From assembly GCA_964481835.1 (NCBI GenBank), contig CAYZTT010000013.1:1-19034 (forward strand): a DNA stretch of 19,034 nucleotides, in the 5' to 3' direction. Under the pieces are notes generated by a model that saw only the letters and a program-made list of their open reading frames with translations, did no database searches and was not told the DNA's origin. The position numbers were made by a program, and so were the translations under genes. Positions 6,884-13,648 of the stretch are shown one piece after another. Position 1 is the stretch's first letter. Every line of letters begins with the position of its first letter. This DNA comes from JABIBT01 sp964481835. GTDB lineage: Archaea; Nanobdellota; Nanobdellia; SCGC-AAA011-G17; PNOQ01.

Positions 6884-7636
6884 ATGAAATGGAAAGTTCC
6901 TAAAATATGGAAAGGGGAATGTTGGATTATAGGCGGAGGTTCCTCCGTTGCTGAACAATTTAACATTCCTGACACCCTTATCCCCGAATCCAAAGAAGAG
7001 TTTAGAGCTTTTGGAGACTATCTAACATATATTCACAAGAAAAGATGTATTGGTGTTAATGTTTCTGCTTTTTTGGGGGATTGGGTTGATGTAGCTTATT
7101 GGGGTGATTCCGATACATATACTGATTATAGGGCTTGGTTTGATCAATATGCTGGTTTAAAAATATCCAGTGCCGGTAAGTTTAGTGATGCTTCTTTTAA
7201 AGAAATAAAACATCTCTACAAAAGTCTAAGTGGGGGTTTAACAAAACGTAAAAATCAAGTATCTTGGGTTTGTAAAAACTCAGGTGCAAGTGCGATTGAC
7301 TTAGCTCATAAATTGGGGGCTACTGTTATTTATGTACTTGGCATTGATATGTATCTCCATCCTGAAAAAAGGATTCATTGGCACAAAGGATACCCCGACA
7401 AAACAAAAACCCCAACGATGAAACAATTAAAGCAAGGCAAGAAACATCCCAGAAGGATTGTCTCTAAAAAGTCTCAGGAGAATCTTTTTAAAAAACAACT
7501 ACAGGGCTGGAGCCGAATTGCTAAAGATTGCGAAGCAAAAGGGATAAAAGTAATAAATGTAAATCCCAAAAGTAGAGTTGATGTGTTTCCTAAAATGTCT
7601 TTAAAGGAGATTATTGAGTCTGATGAAGAGGTTTAA
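6884..7636 (+). CDS. DUF115 / Maf-like glycosyltransferase-related protein
   Basis: A 250-residue cytosolic protein. The N-terminal CWIIGGGSSV (residues 13-22) is the GGGPSL-type motif of the DUF115 (MptE-like / Maf) family. GVNVSAFLGDWVDVAYWGDSDTY (57-79) matches its second conserved block. NSGASAIDLAHKLG (132-145) followed by VLGIDM (151-156) is the third. The end, VINVNPKSRVDVFPKMSL (223-240), matches the family's C-terminal motif. Family members include Maf proteins that transfer nonulosonic acids to flagellin, and MptE pterin kinases, so the fold does not fix the reaction. Next to two glycosyltransferases and two sulfotransferases, a sugar-transfer role is most likely, possibly onto a virion protein. 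Only a weak ribosome binding site is visible. It opens the enzyme cassette. Confidence 0.78.
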   Translation: MKWKVPKIWKGECWIIGGGSSVAEQFNIPDTLIPESKEEFRAFGDYLTYIHKKRCIGVNVSAFLGDWVDVAYWGDSDTYTDYRAWFDQYAGLKISSAGKFSDASFKEIKHLYKSLSGGLTKRKNQVSWVCKNSGASAIDLAHKLGATVIYVLGIDMYLHPEKRIHWHKGYPDKTKTPTMKQLKQGKKHPRRIVSKKSQENLFKKQLQGWSRIAKDCEAKGIKVINVNPKSRVDVFPKMSLKEIIESDEEV

Positions 7637-8120
7637 TTGGCTAGATAAGCAAATCAAAAAAAGAAAGATCTCAATCATGTGCCAAGTAGGTACCGGAAAA
7701 GGACGAACTTCTGGGTATATATTAAACCACAATCCCCAGTTAATCTTACATGAGGTTGCCTATTGCCCCGATGATGGTTCTGGTCAATCTTCTTTTTTTG
7801 AGCATCGAAGGGTTTGGAAGAGAAGGGTTTCCCCTTTCTTAGATCGTATTAAAGTTCACGAATTAAAAAGCGAAGAAGCTCATCGAAACATCGAAGACCA
7901 TTTTTTTGATTGTGTTTTTATAGATGCAGATCCTTCTTATGAAATGTGTTTATTGGATATTCAAAATTGGTATCCCAAAGTAAAAAAGGGGGGATTGATT
8001 TGTGGTCATGATTTTGATCATCCTCGTTTTCCCGGAGTAAGAAAAGCTGTAGAAGAGTTTTTTAAAGACTCCTTTGTAGATGCTTCCAGACATGATTGGA
8101 TATGGTGGGCAAAAGTATGA
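7623..8120 (+). CDS. Class I SAM-dependent methyltransferase (Methyltransf_24-like)
   Basis: A 165-residue Rossmann-fold methyltransferase. QVGTGKG (residues 21-27) is motif I for SAM binding. FIDADPSYEMCLLDIQNWYPKVKKGG (99-124) and GHDF (128-131) are the characteristic IDAxHxYexVxxDixxWxPxlkxGGxxxGHDf segment of small-molecule and sugar O-methyltransferases found in glycan clusters. The protein is shorter than typical members. The start is uncertain: ATG at 7623 is 13 bases after GGAG, while a TTG at 7614 is only 4 bases after it. It overlaps the upstream gene by 14 bases and the downstream sulfotransferase by 4 (ATGA). A likely job is methylation of a sugar in the glycan made by its neighbours; the substrate is not visible from sequence. 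Confidence 0.8.
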   Translation: MKRFNWLDKQIKKRKISIMCQVGTGKGRTSGYILNHNPQLILHEVAYCPDDGSGQSSFFEHRRVWKRRVSPFLDRIKVHELKSEEAHRNIEDHFFDCVFIDADPSYEMCLLDIQNWYPKVKKGGLICGHDFDHPRFPGVRKAVEEFFKDSFVDASRHDWIWWAKV

Positions 8121-8695
8121 AACTCGATAAGCAAATACTTGTATTGCCAAAGGAAAAATATCTCTTCTTTTTGAGTTCTAAATGTGCTTCTTCCTCTGTA
8201 CGCAGAATGGCAATATTTGATCTGAAGTACGGAGAACCTCTAATCTATATAACCAATTTAAAAGCCCTGCAAATGTATATGGATTTTAAATGGATAATGA
8301 TTGTTAGATCTCCTTGGGATAGGATAAGAAGTCTTTGGAAAGATAAAGTATTTAGGCACGTACATAAGGAGTTCCGCAGCCTTGGATTTACGAGAGGTGA
8401 ATCTTTTTCTGAATTTGGGAAGAGGTTTCATGGTATTTCGGATCTTTTAAAATGTGGCAGTCATTTATGGCCTATGTTTACTTTGTTTCCTTATTTTGAA
8501 AAAGGAAGAAATACTCTTTTACTCGATTTAAAAGATTTAAGAAAATGGCCTATAGAGTTGCCTTTCTTGAGGAAAGAGAATCAGTCAAAGATAATTGTTC
8601 CAGAAGAAAAAGGAAAGCTTGGATCTCGTCAATCTAAGATCTTAAGAGAAAAGTATATTATGGATTTTGATCATTATGATTCCTTCAACTCCTAA
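8117..8695 (+). CDS. Carbohydrate sulfotransferase (Sulfotransfer_2-like)
   Basis: A 192-residue PAPS-dependent sulfotransferase. FFLSSKCASSSVRRMA (residues 17-32) is the 5'-phosphosulfate-binding loop, with the K-x-A/G-S/T-S-S pattern of the Sulfotransfer_2 family. IVRSPWDRIRSLWKDK (62-77) is the 3'-phosphate-binding motif (RdPxxRxxSxxxxK) with Arg64 and Ser72. EKYIMDFDHYDSF (178-190) matches the family's C-terminal YxxDFxxxgY. Such enzymes place sulfate on sugar hydroxyls. It lacks the signal anchor of eukaryotic Golgi members, so it is cytosolic. The ATG at 8117 overlaps the methyltransferase stop (ATGA). No clear ribosome binding site is present, so translational coupling is likely. PAPS could be supplied by the APS-kinase-like gene downstream. 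Confidence 0.82.
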   Translation: MKLDKQILVLPKEKYLFFLSSKCASSSVRRMAIFDLKYGEPLIYITNLKALQMYMDFKWIMIVRSPWDRIRSLWKDKVFRHVHKEFRSLGFTRGESFSEFGKRFHGISDLLKCGSHLWPMFTLFPYFEKGRNTLLLDLKDLRKWPIELPFLRKENQSKIIVPEEKGKLGSRQSKILREKYIMDFDHYDSFNS

Positions 8696-9344
8696 ATATA
8701 AAGAAGTTACCGTTGCCTGTGTTTTGTGGGTTGGCGATTTTCGCAAGCGAGGGTATACTGCATTGTGGGTGCAGAGGTTAAAGAATATGGTGGAAAAGAG
8801 TCTTTCTATTCCACATAACTTTATTTGCCTTTCTAATGTTAATATCCCAGATGTAAATTGTATTCCTTTAAAACATGATTATCCCGGATGGTGGTCTAAA
8901 ATTGAATTGTTTAGAAATGATATTCCGGGGGATCGTGTGTTGTCCTTAGACTTGGATTTAATTCTTTTGAAGGACATTGCCCCTTTTATTGAAATAGATA
9001 CCCCTATGGCGATCTGTAGGGCTTTTGGGAAGCCTTCTATGGGAAGAGGTACTATCCATGGATATAATTCATCTGTTATGGTCTTTGATAAGGGAGAGGG
9101 AGGTGAATTATATTCAAGTTTTGGTGAATACGCAATGAGGAGATTTAGGGGGGATCAGGATTATATTAAATTTGATATACCCTATCTTCCTACTTTTCCA
9201 AAAGGGTGGGTAATAAAAATAAGACAATGCATAGCTGGGAGAAAATGTGTTCCCGGAAGGGATGTTAAAATTCTCTTGTGTATGCCTTACAAAAACGATG
9301 TGGCTATAAGAAAGTTTCCTTGGGTGGGAGAGATATGGAAGTAA
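8676..9344 (+). CDS. GT-A fold glycosyltransferase 1
   Basis: A 222-residue glycosyltransferase. After a first beta-alpha unit (VTVACVLWVGDFRKRGY), RVLSLDLDLILLKDI (residues 87-101) contains the DLD (DXD) motif, Asp92 and Asp94, that binds Mn2+ and the nucleotide-sugar. HGYNSSVMVFDKGE (128-141) and GDQDYI (159-164) follow, as in GT8-like and related small GT-A enzymes. No membrane segment is seen. I chose ATG 8676; a TTG at 8667 is also in frame, and neither has a strong ribosome binding site. It overlaps the sulfotransferase end by 20 bases and the second glycosyltransferase by 10 bases, indicating coupled expression. The donor sugar and acceptor cannot be read from sequence. Confidence 0.8.
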   Translation: MIPSTPKYKEVTVACVLWVGDFRKRGYTALWVQRLKNMVEKSLSIPHNFICLSNVNIPDVNCIPLKHDYPGWWSKIELFRNDIPGDRVLSLDLDLILLKDIAPFIEIDTPMAICRAFGKPSMGRGTIHGYNSSVMVFDKGEGGELYSSFGEYAMRRFRGDQDYIKFDIPYLPTFPKGWVIKIRQCIAGRKCVPGRDVKILLCMPYKNDVAIRKFPWVGEIWK

Positions 9345-10021
9345 AACCTGTAAATATCATTTGTTTATATTGGAGAGGCAAAGACAGGCCGGGATGGGAA
9401 GATACCTTTTTAGGAATGGAATATGTATTTAAGCTCTATAAAGGTTTTGAAAGAAACTGTACAATTCCGTTTAAATTCTTTTGTTTAATTGAGAATGTTC
9501 CTACTTTTACTTTTCCGGGTATTAAATTTCTCAAGTTAGATTCCCCAAGCTGGAGAGGTTGTTTGCCTAAATATTCAGTTTTTAATCCTTCTTACAATTT
9601 TAAGGGAAGGGTCTTTGTATGCGATTTGGATGTAGTAATTACTGGAAATGTAGATGATATTTTATCTTATGATGGAGAGTTTGCTACAAGGAGCACCTTT
9701 AGAGGTAAAAAAGAATCTGGGGGAGATTTGGTTGCTTTTGAGGGGGGAACATATCAATGGATTTGGGATGAGTTTAAAAACGAAACCCAACGGGTGGTTG
9801 ATTTTACAAAAGGACGAGAACGCTGGGTATACCGATATGATAGACGTATGAGAAAGCTTAAGTTCTTACAGGATTTGTTTCCAGATCAAATTTACAGTTA
9901 TAAAAATCATTGTAACAGAGGAAGGGGTCTTCCTGAAAATGCAAGAATGGTATCTTGCCATGGAAATCCCAGACCCCATGAAATCAGAGATGATTGGGTA
10001 AAAGAGCACTGGAGATTATAA
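9335..10021 (+). CDS. GT-A fold glycosyltransferase 2
   Basis: A 228-residue glycosyltransferase. VNIICLYWRGKD starts the Rossmann-like N-terminus, and GRVFVCDLDVVITGNVDDIL (residues 91-110) holds the DLD motif (Asp97, Asp99). Near the end, LFPDQIYSYKNHC (181-193) followed by ARMVSCHGNPRPHEI (203-217) has the conserved SYK...CHG.PRP pattern. His209 is the candidate third metal ligand, as in GT8-like enzymes. ATG 9335 has GGGAG four bases upstream, and upstream in-frame starts would extend into the preceding gene. It differs clearly from the first glycosyltransferase outside the DLD region. The pair may add two successive sugars. The stop codon overlaps the next start (TAATG). Confidence 0.82.
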   Translation: MEVKPVNIICLYWRGKDRPGWEDTFLGMEYVFKLYKGFERNCTIPFKFFCLIENVPTFTFPGIKFLKLDSPSWRGCLPKYSVFNPSYNFKGRVFVCDLDVVITGNVDDILSYDGEFATRSTFRGKKESGGDLVAFEGGTYQWIWDEFKNETQRVVDFTKGRERWVYRYDRRMRKLKFLQDLFPDQIYSYKNHCNRGRGLPENARMVSCHGNPRPHEIRDDWVKEHWRL

Positions 10022-10383
10022 TGGTTTATCTTATTACCGGAAAATCAAATGCTGGAAAAACAACATTGGCTTATAAAATGGCAATCGAGAATGGGGGTAT
10101 TGTTATTGATGCTGATGAAGTTAGAAAGATATTCCCTTCTGATTTTTCCGATAATGGCAGAGAAGAGCATATAGTCCGTATGGCAAAAATGGCAGCCTTA
10201 TTGGAAGCTCAGCAAATTGTATACATTGCAGCTATTATGCCAAAAAAAGAATGGAGAGATTTGGCTCGTTCTTATTTTAAAGATTCAGTTTTGATTTATT
10301 TAAAAGGGGGTGTTCTTTGGGAGGGTACTGAATATGAAGAACCCCAAAAACAAGAGTTAGAAAGGAAATCTAATCATGATTAA
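10021..10383 (+). CDS. Miniature APS kinase-like P-loop protein
   Basis: A 120-residue P-loop protein. GKSNAGKTT (residues 7-15) is the Walker A motif. IDADEVRK (29-36) matches the LDGDxxR of adenylylsulfate kinase (CysC). DFSDNGREEHIVRMAKMAAL (41-60) matches the DLGFSxxxRxENIRRVxExA block. IAAIMPKKEWRDLAR (69-83) matches the ISPxRxxR block. Near the end, WEGTEYEEPQ (100-109) matches FTGIxxxYExPE. About 25 residues found in full-length enzymes, the RDPKGLYKKA lid region, are missing, and so is the C-terminal helix. The predicted reaction is APS plus ATP to PAPS, the sulfate donor for the neighbouring sulfotransferases. Because the lid is absent, activity is uncertain; another small P-loop kinase is the alternative. 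GGAG and a 6-base spacer precede the ATG. Confidence 0.72.
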   Translation: MVYLITGKSNAGKTTLAYKMAIENGGIVIDADEVRKIFPSDFSDNGREEHIVRMAKMAALLEAQQIVYIAAIMPKKEWRDLARSYFKDSVLIYLKGGVLWEGTEYEEPQKQELERKSNHD

Positions 10384-11092
10384 AGACTACTCAGAGAAAC
10401 CGATTATTATTGTAGGGGCTGCAAGATCCGGTACCAGTATGGTTGCAGCCTGTGTTCATTTATGTGGAGCTTGGAAGGGGGATACCGCAGGACCAAACCG
10501 ATATAACCAAAAAGGAATGTTTGAGAATTTGGAATTGAGGGAGAAGATAATCAAACCTTTATTACATGCTATGAATGCAGATAAAAAAGGTCAATTTCCC
10601 TTACCGGAAACAAAAGATATTATTATTCCTCATGATATTAAAGATTCTATCTTTAAAATAGTAAAAGGACAGGGCTGGACTCCTGATCTTCCATGGATGT
10701 GGAAATGTGCTAAAATGTCTCTGATGTGGCCTGTTTGGAATTATGCTTTTCCAGATAGTAAATGGATTATTGTAAGGAGAAAGACTCCGGATATTATCAA
10801 TTCTTGTATGAAAACAGGATTTATGAACGCATATGCTATTCCCAGAATTCAGAAAAAGGCAGGAGTATCCAGTGAAAAAGAAGGTTGGTTGCAGTGGGTA
10901 CGTAAGCATGAAGAAAAGTTCATAGAGATTATTCAAAGTGGTGTAAATGTTAAAGTTATATGGCCTGAAAGGATGATCAACTCGGATTATAGTCAACTTC
11001 AGGAAACAATTGAATGGTTAGGGTTGACTTGGGACCCCAAAAAGGTTTATGATTTCATTGAACCAAAACTCTGGAAAGCAAGGAGGGGATAA
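10376..11092 (+). CDS. Sulfotransferase, second type (P-loop PAPS-dependent)
   Basis: A 238-residue sulfotransferase. IIIVGAARSGTSMVAACVHLCG (residues 10-31) is the 5'-phosphosulfate loop of the general sulfotransferase superfamily (RSGTS, Arg17-Ser21). NRYNQKGMFEN (41-51) is a segment seen in phage and bacterial members. SKWIIVRRKTPDIINSC (128-144) holds the 3'-phosphate motif with Arg134 and Ser143. The C-terminus carries GLTWDPKKVYDFIEPKLW, as in related proteins. It differs from the sulfotransferase at 8117-8695, so this cassette carries two unrelated subfamilies. The start overlaps the end of the APS-kinase-like gene by 8 bases, an adjacency that directly couples PAPS supply and use. The stop overlaps the connector gene start (TAATG). 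Confidence 0.8.
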   Translation: MIKDYSEKPIIIVGAARSGTSMVAACVHLCGAWKGDTAGPNRYNQKGMFENLELREKIIKPLLHAMNADKKGQFPLPETKDIIIPHDIKDSIFKIVKGQGWTPDLPWMWKCAKMSLMWPVWNYAFPDSKWIIVRRKTPDIINSCMKTGFMNAYAIPRIQKKAGVSSEKEGWLQWVRKHEEKFIEIIQSGVNVKVIWPERMINSDYSQLQETIEWLGLTWDPKKVYDFIEPKLWKARRG

Positions 11093-11454
11093 TGGCAAGA
11101 ACAACCGCAGCAGAGGTACAGCAGATTATTGATACAGAAGTCAGTACAACCATTATAGATGTTATGATTACCCCAGCAAACTTAGTTGTTACGTCTGAAT
11201 TAGGAGGAGAACTTTCTTCTGCTCTTCTTACTGAGATTGAAAAATGGCTTGCTGCACATCTAATAAAAATGTCATGGGAAAAAGATAAAGAAAGTGTTAA
11301 AATAGGAGAAGCAGAGGAGAAATACGCAAAGCTTGGTTTAAATCTGGATGGTAGTACATATGGGCAAACTGTGAAACTATTGGATACTACGGGTAAATTG
11401 GCTAATTTAGGAAAGAAAGAGGCTTCTATTACAGCAGTGGAATCTTTCGAATAG
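11092..11454 (+). CDS. Head-tail connector (adaptor) protein
   Basis: A 120-residue, mostly helical protein with GGAGGGG just before the ATG. The sequence (TTAAEVQQIIDT, then LLTEIEKWLAAHLIKMSWE, then GEAEEKYAKLGLNLDGSTYGQTVKLLD) follows the helical pattern of DUF4054-like and other gp6/gp15-type adaptors. These form a ring under the portal after DNA packaging. Its position, first structural gene after the cassette and before the stopper and the gp10-like gene, agrees. No signal or membrane segment is seen. The family match is moderate and rests partly on order and size. Confidence 0.68.
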   Translation: MARTTAAEVQQIIDTEVSTTIIDVMITPANLVVTSELGGELSSALLTEIEKWLAAHLIKMSWEKDKESVKIGEAEEKYAKLGLNLDGSTYGQTVKLLDTTGKLANLGKKEASITAVESFE

Positions 11455-11461
11455 AGGTAAT

Positions 11462-11818
11462 ATGGATATTACAAAATACCTAACTGATACAGCTGTTTTA
11501 TGGGCTAAAAGTGGTAAGACTGCTTATAATGAATTGACCTTTACAGCTGGAGCAGAGATTTCTGTAAGGTGGGAAGACCGACAAGAGATTTTTATAAGCT
11601 CTACAGGAAAAGAATTAATATCAGATGCAATTGTTTTTGTAGATCAGGATATTACACCGGATAGCTTTTTATATTTAGGGGAATTGGATGATTTAAGTGC
11701 AGAAGAAAAAGCCAATCCTAAATTAGAACAAAATGCATATGCCGTAAGAAGATTTGAGAAAATTAAAAATGTAGGTGGTAGAATTGTTCTAAGAAGGGTT
11801 CATTTGACCGGAGGTTAG
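11462..11818 (+). CDS. Head-tail joining / stopper protein
   Basis: A 118-residue beta-rich protein. SVRWEDRQEIFISSTGKELISDAIVFVDQDI (about residues 34-64), followed by a YAVRRFEKIKNVGG segment, fits the head closure or stopper fold of siphophages, in which a small beta barrel blocks DNA exit until the tail joins. The start at 11462 has GAGG upstream. It lies between the adaptor and the HK97 gp10-like gene, the standard place for a stopper. The assignment combines composition and gene order; I do not identify a specific family with certainty. Confidence 0.65.
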   Translation: MDITKYLTDTAVLWAKSGKTAYNELTFTAGAEISVRWEDRQEIFISSTGKELISDAIVFVDQDITPDSFLYLGELDDLSAEEKANPKLEQNAYAVRRFEKIKNVGGRIVLRRVHLTGG

Positions 11819-11819
11819 G

Positions 11820-12320
11820 GTGTTAAAAAACAATATACGTGGATTAAATCAGGTCTTGCGTAACTTAAATAATGAAGTTAAGAAGATCAAAGGGAGAACC
11901 CTAAAGGGACTTATCCGTGGTGGTCTTATTGTTTTAAGAGATGTTGAATTGACAACACCTTTAACCCCGGTTGAGTTAGGCAATCTTAGAGCAAGTCGTT
12001 TTTTAGTAACTTCCAATCGTGGTGTCAGTATGGGGAGAAATCCTACTTTTAGAAACTCAAAAAAGAACAAAAAAGCAGCCCAATCAATGGGTAGAAACCA
12101 TCATGATGTATTGAGCGAAACTAAGGCATTGGCAAAAGCAACTGGGCAACCAACTGTTATTTTGGGTTTCAGTGCTAAATATGCAGCTCCAGTACATGAG
12201 AAAAGGAATGTTAAAAAATGGTCACGCCCCGGGTCCGGTCGTAAATTCTTTGAGATGGCTTTAGATAGGAATGTTAAAAATATCCTGAAAGTAATCAGGA
12301 AGGAGGCTAAAATAAAATGA
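11820..12320 (+). CDS. HK97 gp10-like head-tail connector/minor tail protein
   Basis: A 166-residue protein with the hallmarks of the HK97 gp10 family. An N-terminal helix (LNQVLRNLNNEVKKIKGRTLKGLIRGG) is followed by TTPLTPVELGNLRAS, the conserved P-xxxGxLRxS motif. VILGFSAKYAAPVHEKRN (about residues 119-136) is the GxxxxYAxxVHE segment. The C-terminal FFEMALDRNVKNIL helix is also typical. The start is GTG at 11820, chosen because GGAGG at 11810-11814 gives 5-base spacing; it follows the previous stop by two bases. Members assist tail completion and joining to the head. Confidence 0.85.
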   Translation: MLKNNIRGLNQVLRNLNNEVKKIKGRTLKGLIRGGLIVLRDVELTTPLTPVELGNLRASRFLVTSNRGVSMGRNPTFRNSKKNKKAAQSMGRNHHDVLSETKALAKATGQPTVILGFSAKYAAPVHEKRNVKKWSRPGSGRKFFEMALDRNVKNILKVIRKEAKIK

Positions 12321-12715
12321 CAACAATCAATCCTCCAAGTACAGATATTAAAGATTTATTAGAAAGTTCCGATTGTGGGTTAAGTTTGGTTGCAGGGACC
12401 AATTTGTTTATAGGCATAACTCCAGTAACTCCAAATAATGTTACAATTTTAGTTGACTCAGGGGGATTAGATCAGTTAAGATATGGAATGGAAAGACCTA
12501 ATATACAGGTCTTAGTTAGAAACAATGATTATTTAACAGGATATGAGTTAATTAAAGATATTAAATATTACTTAAATGAGAAAAGAAACCTAATCCAAGG
12601 AGGAGCTCGTTATATTTGTATTTTGGCCCGTTCAGAGATTGCATATTTAGGATTAGATCCTAAAAACAGACATGAATGGTCTCTTAATTTTCAAATACAT
12701 AGAACTGTTAATTAA
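12317..12715 (+). CDS. Tail terminator protein
   Basis: A 132-residue protein. Pattern and position fit the tail terminator (lambda gpU / minor capsid-type) proteins. An N-terminal helix (STDIKDLLESSD) precedes LFIGITPVTPNNVTILVDSGG, a strand with the family's proline-rich turn. ERPNIQVLVRNNDYLTGYELIKDI carries the typical RPxIQVxVR segment followed by the G-Y-E helix. It ends in a strand-rich part with HEWSLNFQIHRTVN. The terminator caps the tail tube and docks to the stopper. The ATG overlaps the previous stop (ATGA), and a GGAGG lies upstream. Confidence 0.82.
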   Translation: MTTINPPSTDIKDLLESSDCGLSLVAGTNLFIGITPVTPNNVTILVDSGGLDQLRYGMERPNIQVLVRNNDYLTGYELIKDIKYYLNEKRNLIQGGARYICILARSEIAYLGLDPKNRHEWSLNFQIHRTVN

Positions 12716-12735
12716 ATAAAAAGGAGGAATTAAAA

Positions 12736-13161
12736 ATGACAACAAATGCAGAATCGGGTGTAGGATCATTAATGCGATACTATACTGGGGCAGCTTGGGC
12801 TTCTCTTGGAGAAGTTACCAACATAACTGGACCCGGTATGTCCAGAGATACCCATGACGTTACCAGCTTGGCAAGTACCAACGGTTACAGGGAGTTTATT
12901 CCGGGCTTGAGAGATCCCGGTGCCTTGACCTTTACTATGTGGTTTAATCGAACAGATTATGATGCCATGAAGACATTGTTTGAGTCTGATACAATTACTG
13001 ACTTTGAATTGATATTGGACGATACTGAAAATACTACACTGGAGTTCAGTGGTTTTGTTACAGAAATGCCTTTAACTGTTCCAGATGGTCCCATAGCATG
13101 TGAGGTTACAATAAAGATTTCCGGTACTGTTACCGTTAATAGTGGGAGTGGAAGTGGATAA
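12736..13161 (+). CDS. Major tail tube protein (lambda gpV-like)
   Basis: A 141-residue beta-rich protein with a strong AAGGAGGAATT before its ATG. The ASLGEVTNITGPGMSRDTHDVTSLAS segment (about residues 24-49), followed by FIPGLRDPGALTFTMWFNRTDYD, is the characteristic core of lambda gpV-type tail tube proteins. FSGFVTEMPLTVPDGPIACEVTIKISG near residues 110-135 is the second conserved part. It ends in a Gly-Ser-rich tail (NSGSGSG). Hexameric rings of this protein stack around the tape measure to form the tube. The 61 bases after the stop hold only the ribosome binding site of the next gene. Confidence 0.9.
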   Translation: MTTNAESGVGSLMRYYTGAAWASLGEVTNITGPGMSRDTHDVTSLASTNGYREFIPGLRDPGALTFTMWFNRTDYDAMKTLFESDTITDFELILDDTENTTLEFSGFVTEMPLTVPDGPIACEVTIKISGTVTVNSGSGSG

Positions 13162-13222
13162 TACATAAGAATAACACAAGCCTAATCAGGGTTTTAATAT
13201 AACACATAAAGGAGATAATCAA

Positions 13223-13648
13223 ATGTCCAAAATAAACTATGAAAAGAGAGCAAAAGAATTAAGAAAACTAATCCTTGATGTACAGGATTTTCCGGTTGAA
13301 GAAGTTAAGGTTCCTGAATGGAACCTTCCTTTTCCTATTTATATTCGTACCATGTCTGCACAGGAGCGGGATGATTTTGAGTCCAGCCAGTTAGTTGATG
13401 ATGCTGAAGGCAATAAAATCCTATCATTGCAGAATTTACGAGCTTCTTTATTGGCTCGGGTTATTTGTGCTGATCCAGAAGGCAAACATCGTATTTTTAA
13501 CAGTGGGGATATTGAGGCTTTGGGTAATAAGTCTGTAGCTGCTGTGGACCGGTGTTTGGAAGTATCCCGTAAATTAAATGGAAGTACAGAAGAAGATGAA
13601 GAGAATTTAATAAAAAACTTCAAAGGCCGGGACGGAGATTCTGGCTAA
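13223..13648 (+). CDS. Tail assembly chaperone G-like (0-frame product)
   Basis: A 141-residue protein with AAAGGAGATAATC upstream. PIYIRTMSAQERDDFES (about residues 38-54) and DPEGKHRIFNSGDIEALGNKSVAAVDRCLEVSRKLNG (about residues 88-124) are the typical YvRxlsaxErdxfE and lf...d...l..k...al.Rl...a..Ln segments of gpG-type chaperones. These coat the tape measure before the tube is assembled. Translation either stops at 13646-13648 or shifts to the -1 frame at the slippery site near the end, giving the longer GT-like fusion. The order tube, chaperone, tape measure is standard. Confidence 0.88.
   Translation: MSKINYEKRAKELRKLILDVQDFPVEEVKVPEWNLPFPIYIRTMSAQERDDFESSQLVDDAEGNKILSLQNLRASLLARVICADPEGKHRIFNSGDIEALGNKSVAAVDRCLEVSRKLNGSTEEDEENLIKNFKGRDGDSG

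Noticed and set aside
10021..10383. Toxin or antibiotic phosphotransferase of the zeta/CPT type
   Set aside because: The DxDEVRK, DFSDxGREEHIVRM and IMPKKEWRDLAR segments and the TEYEEP end follow the APS kinase order better than those families.
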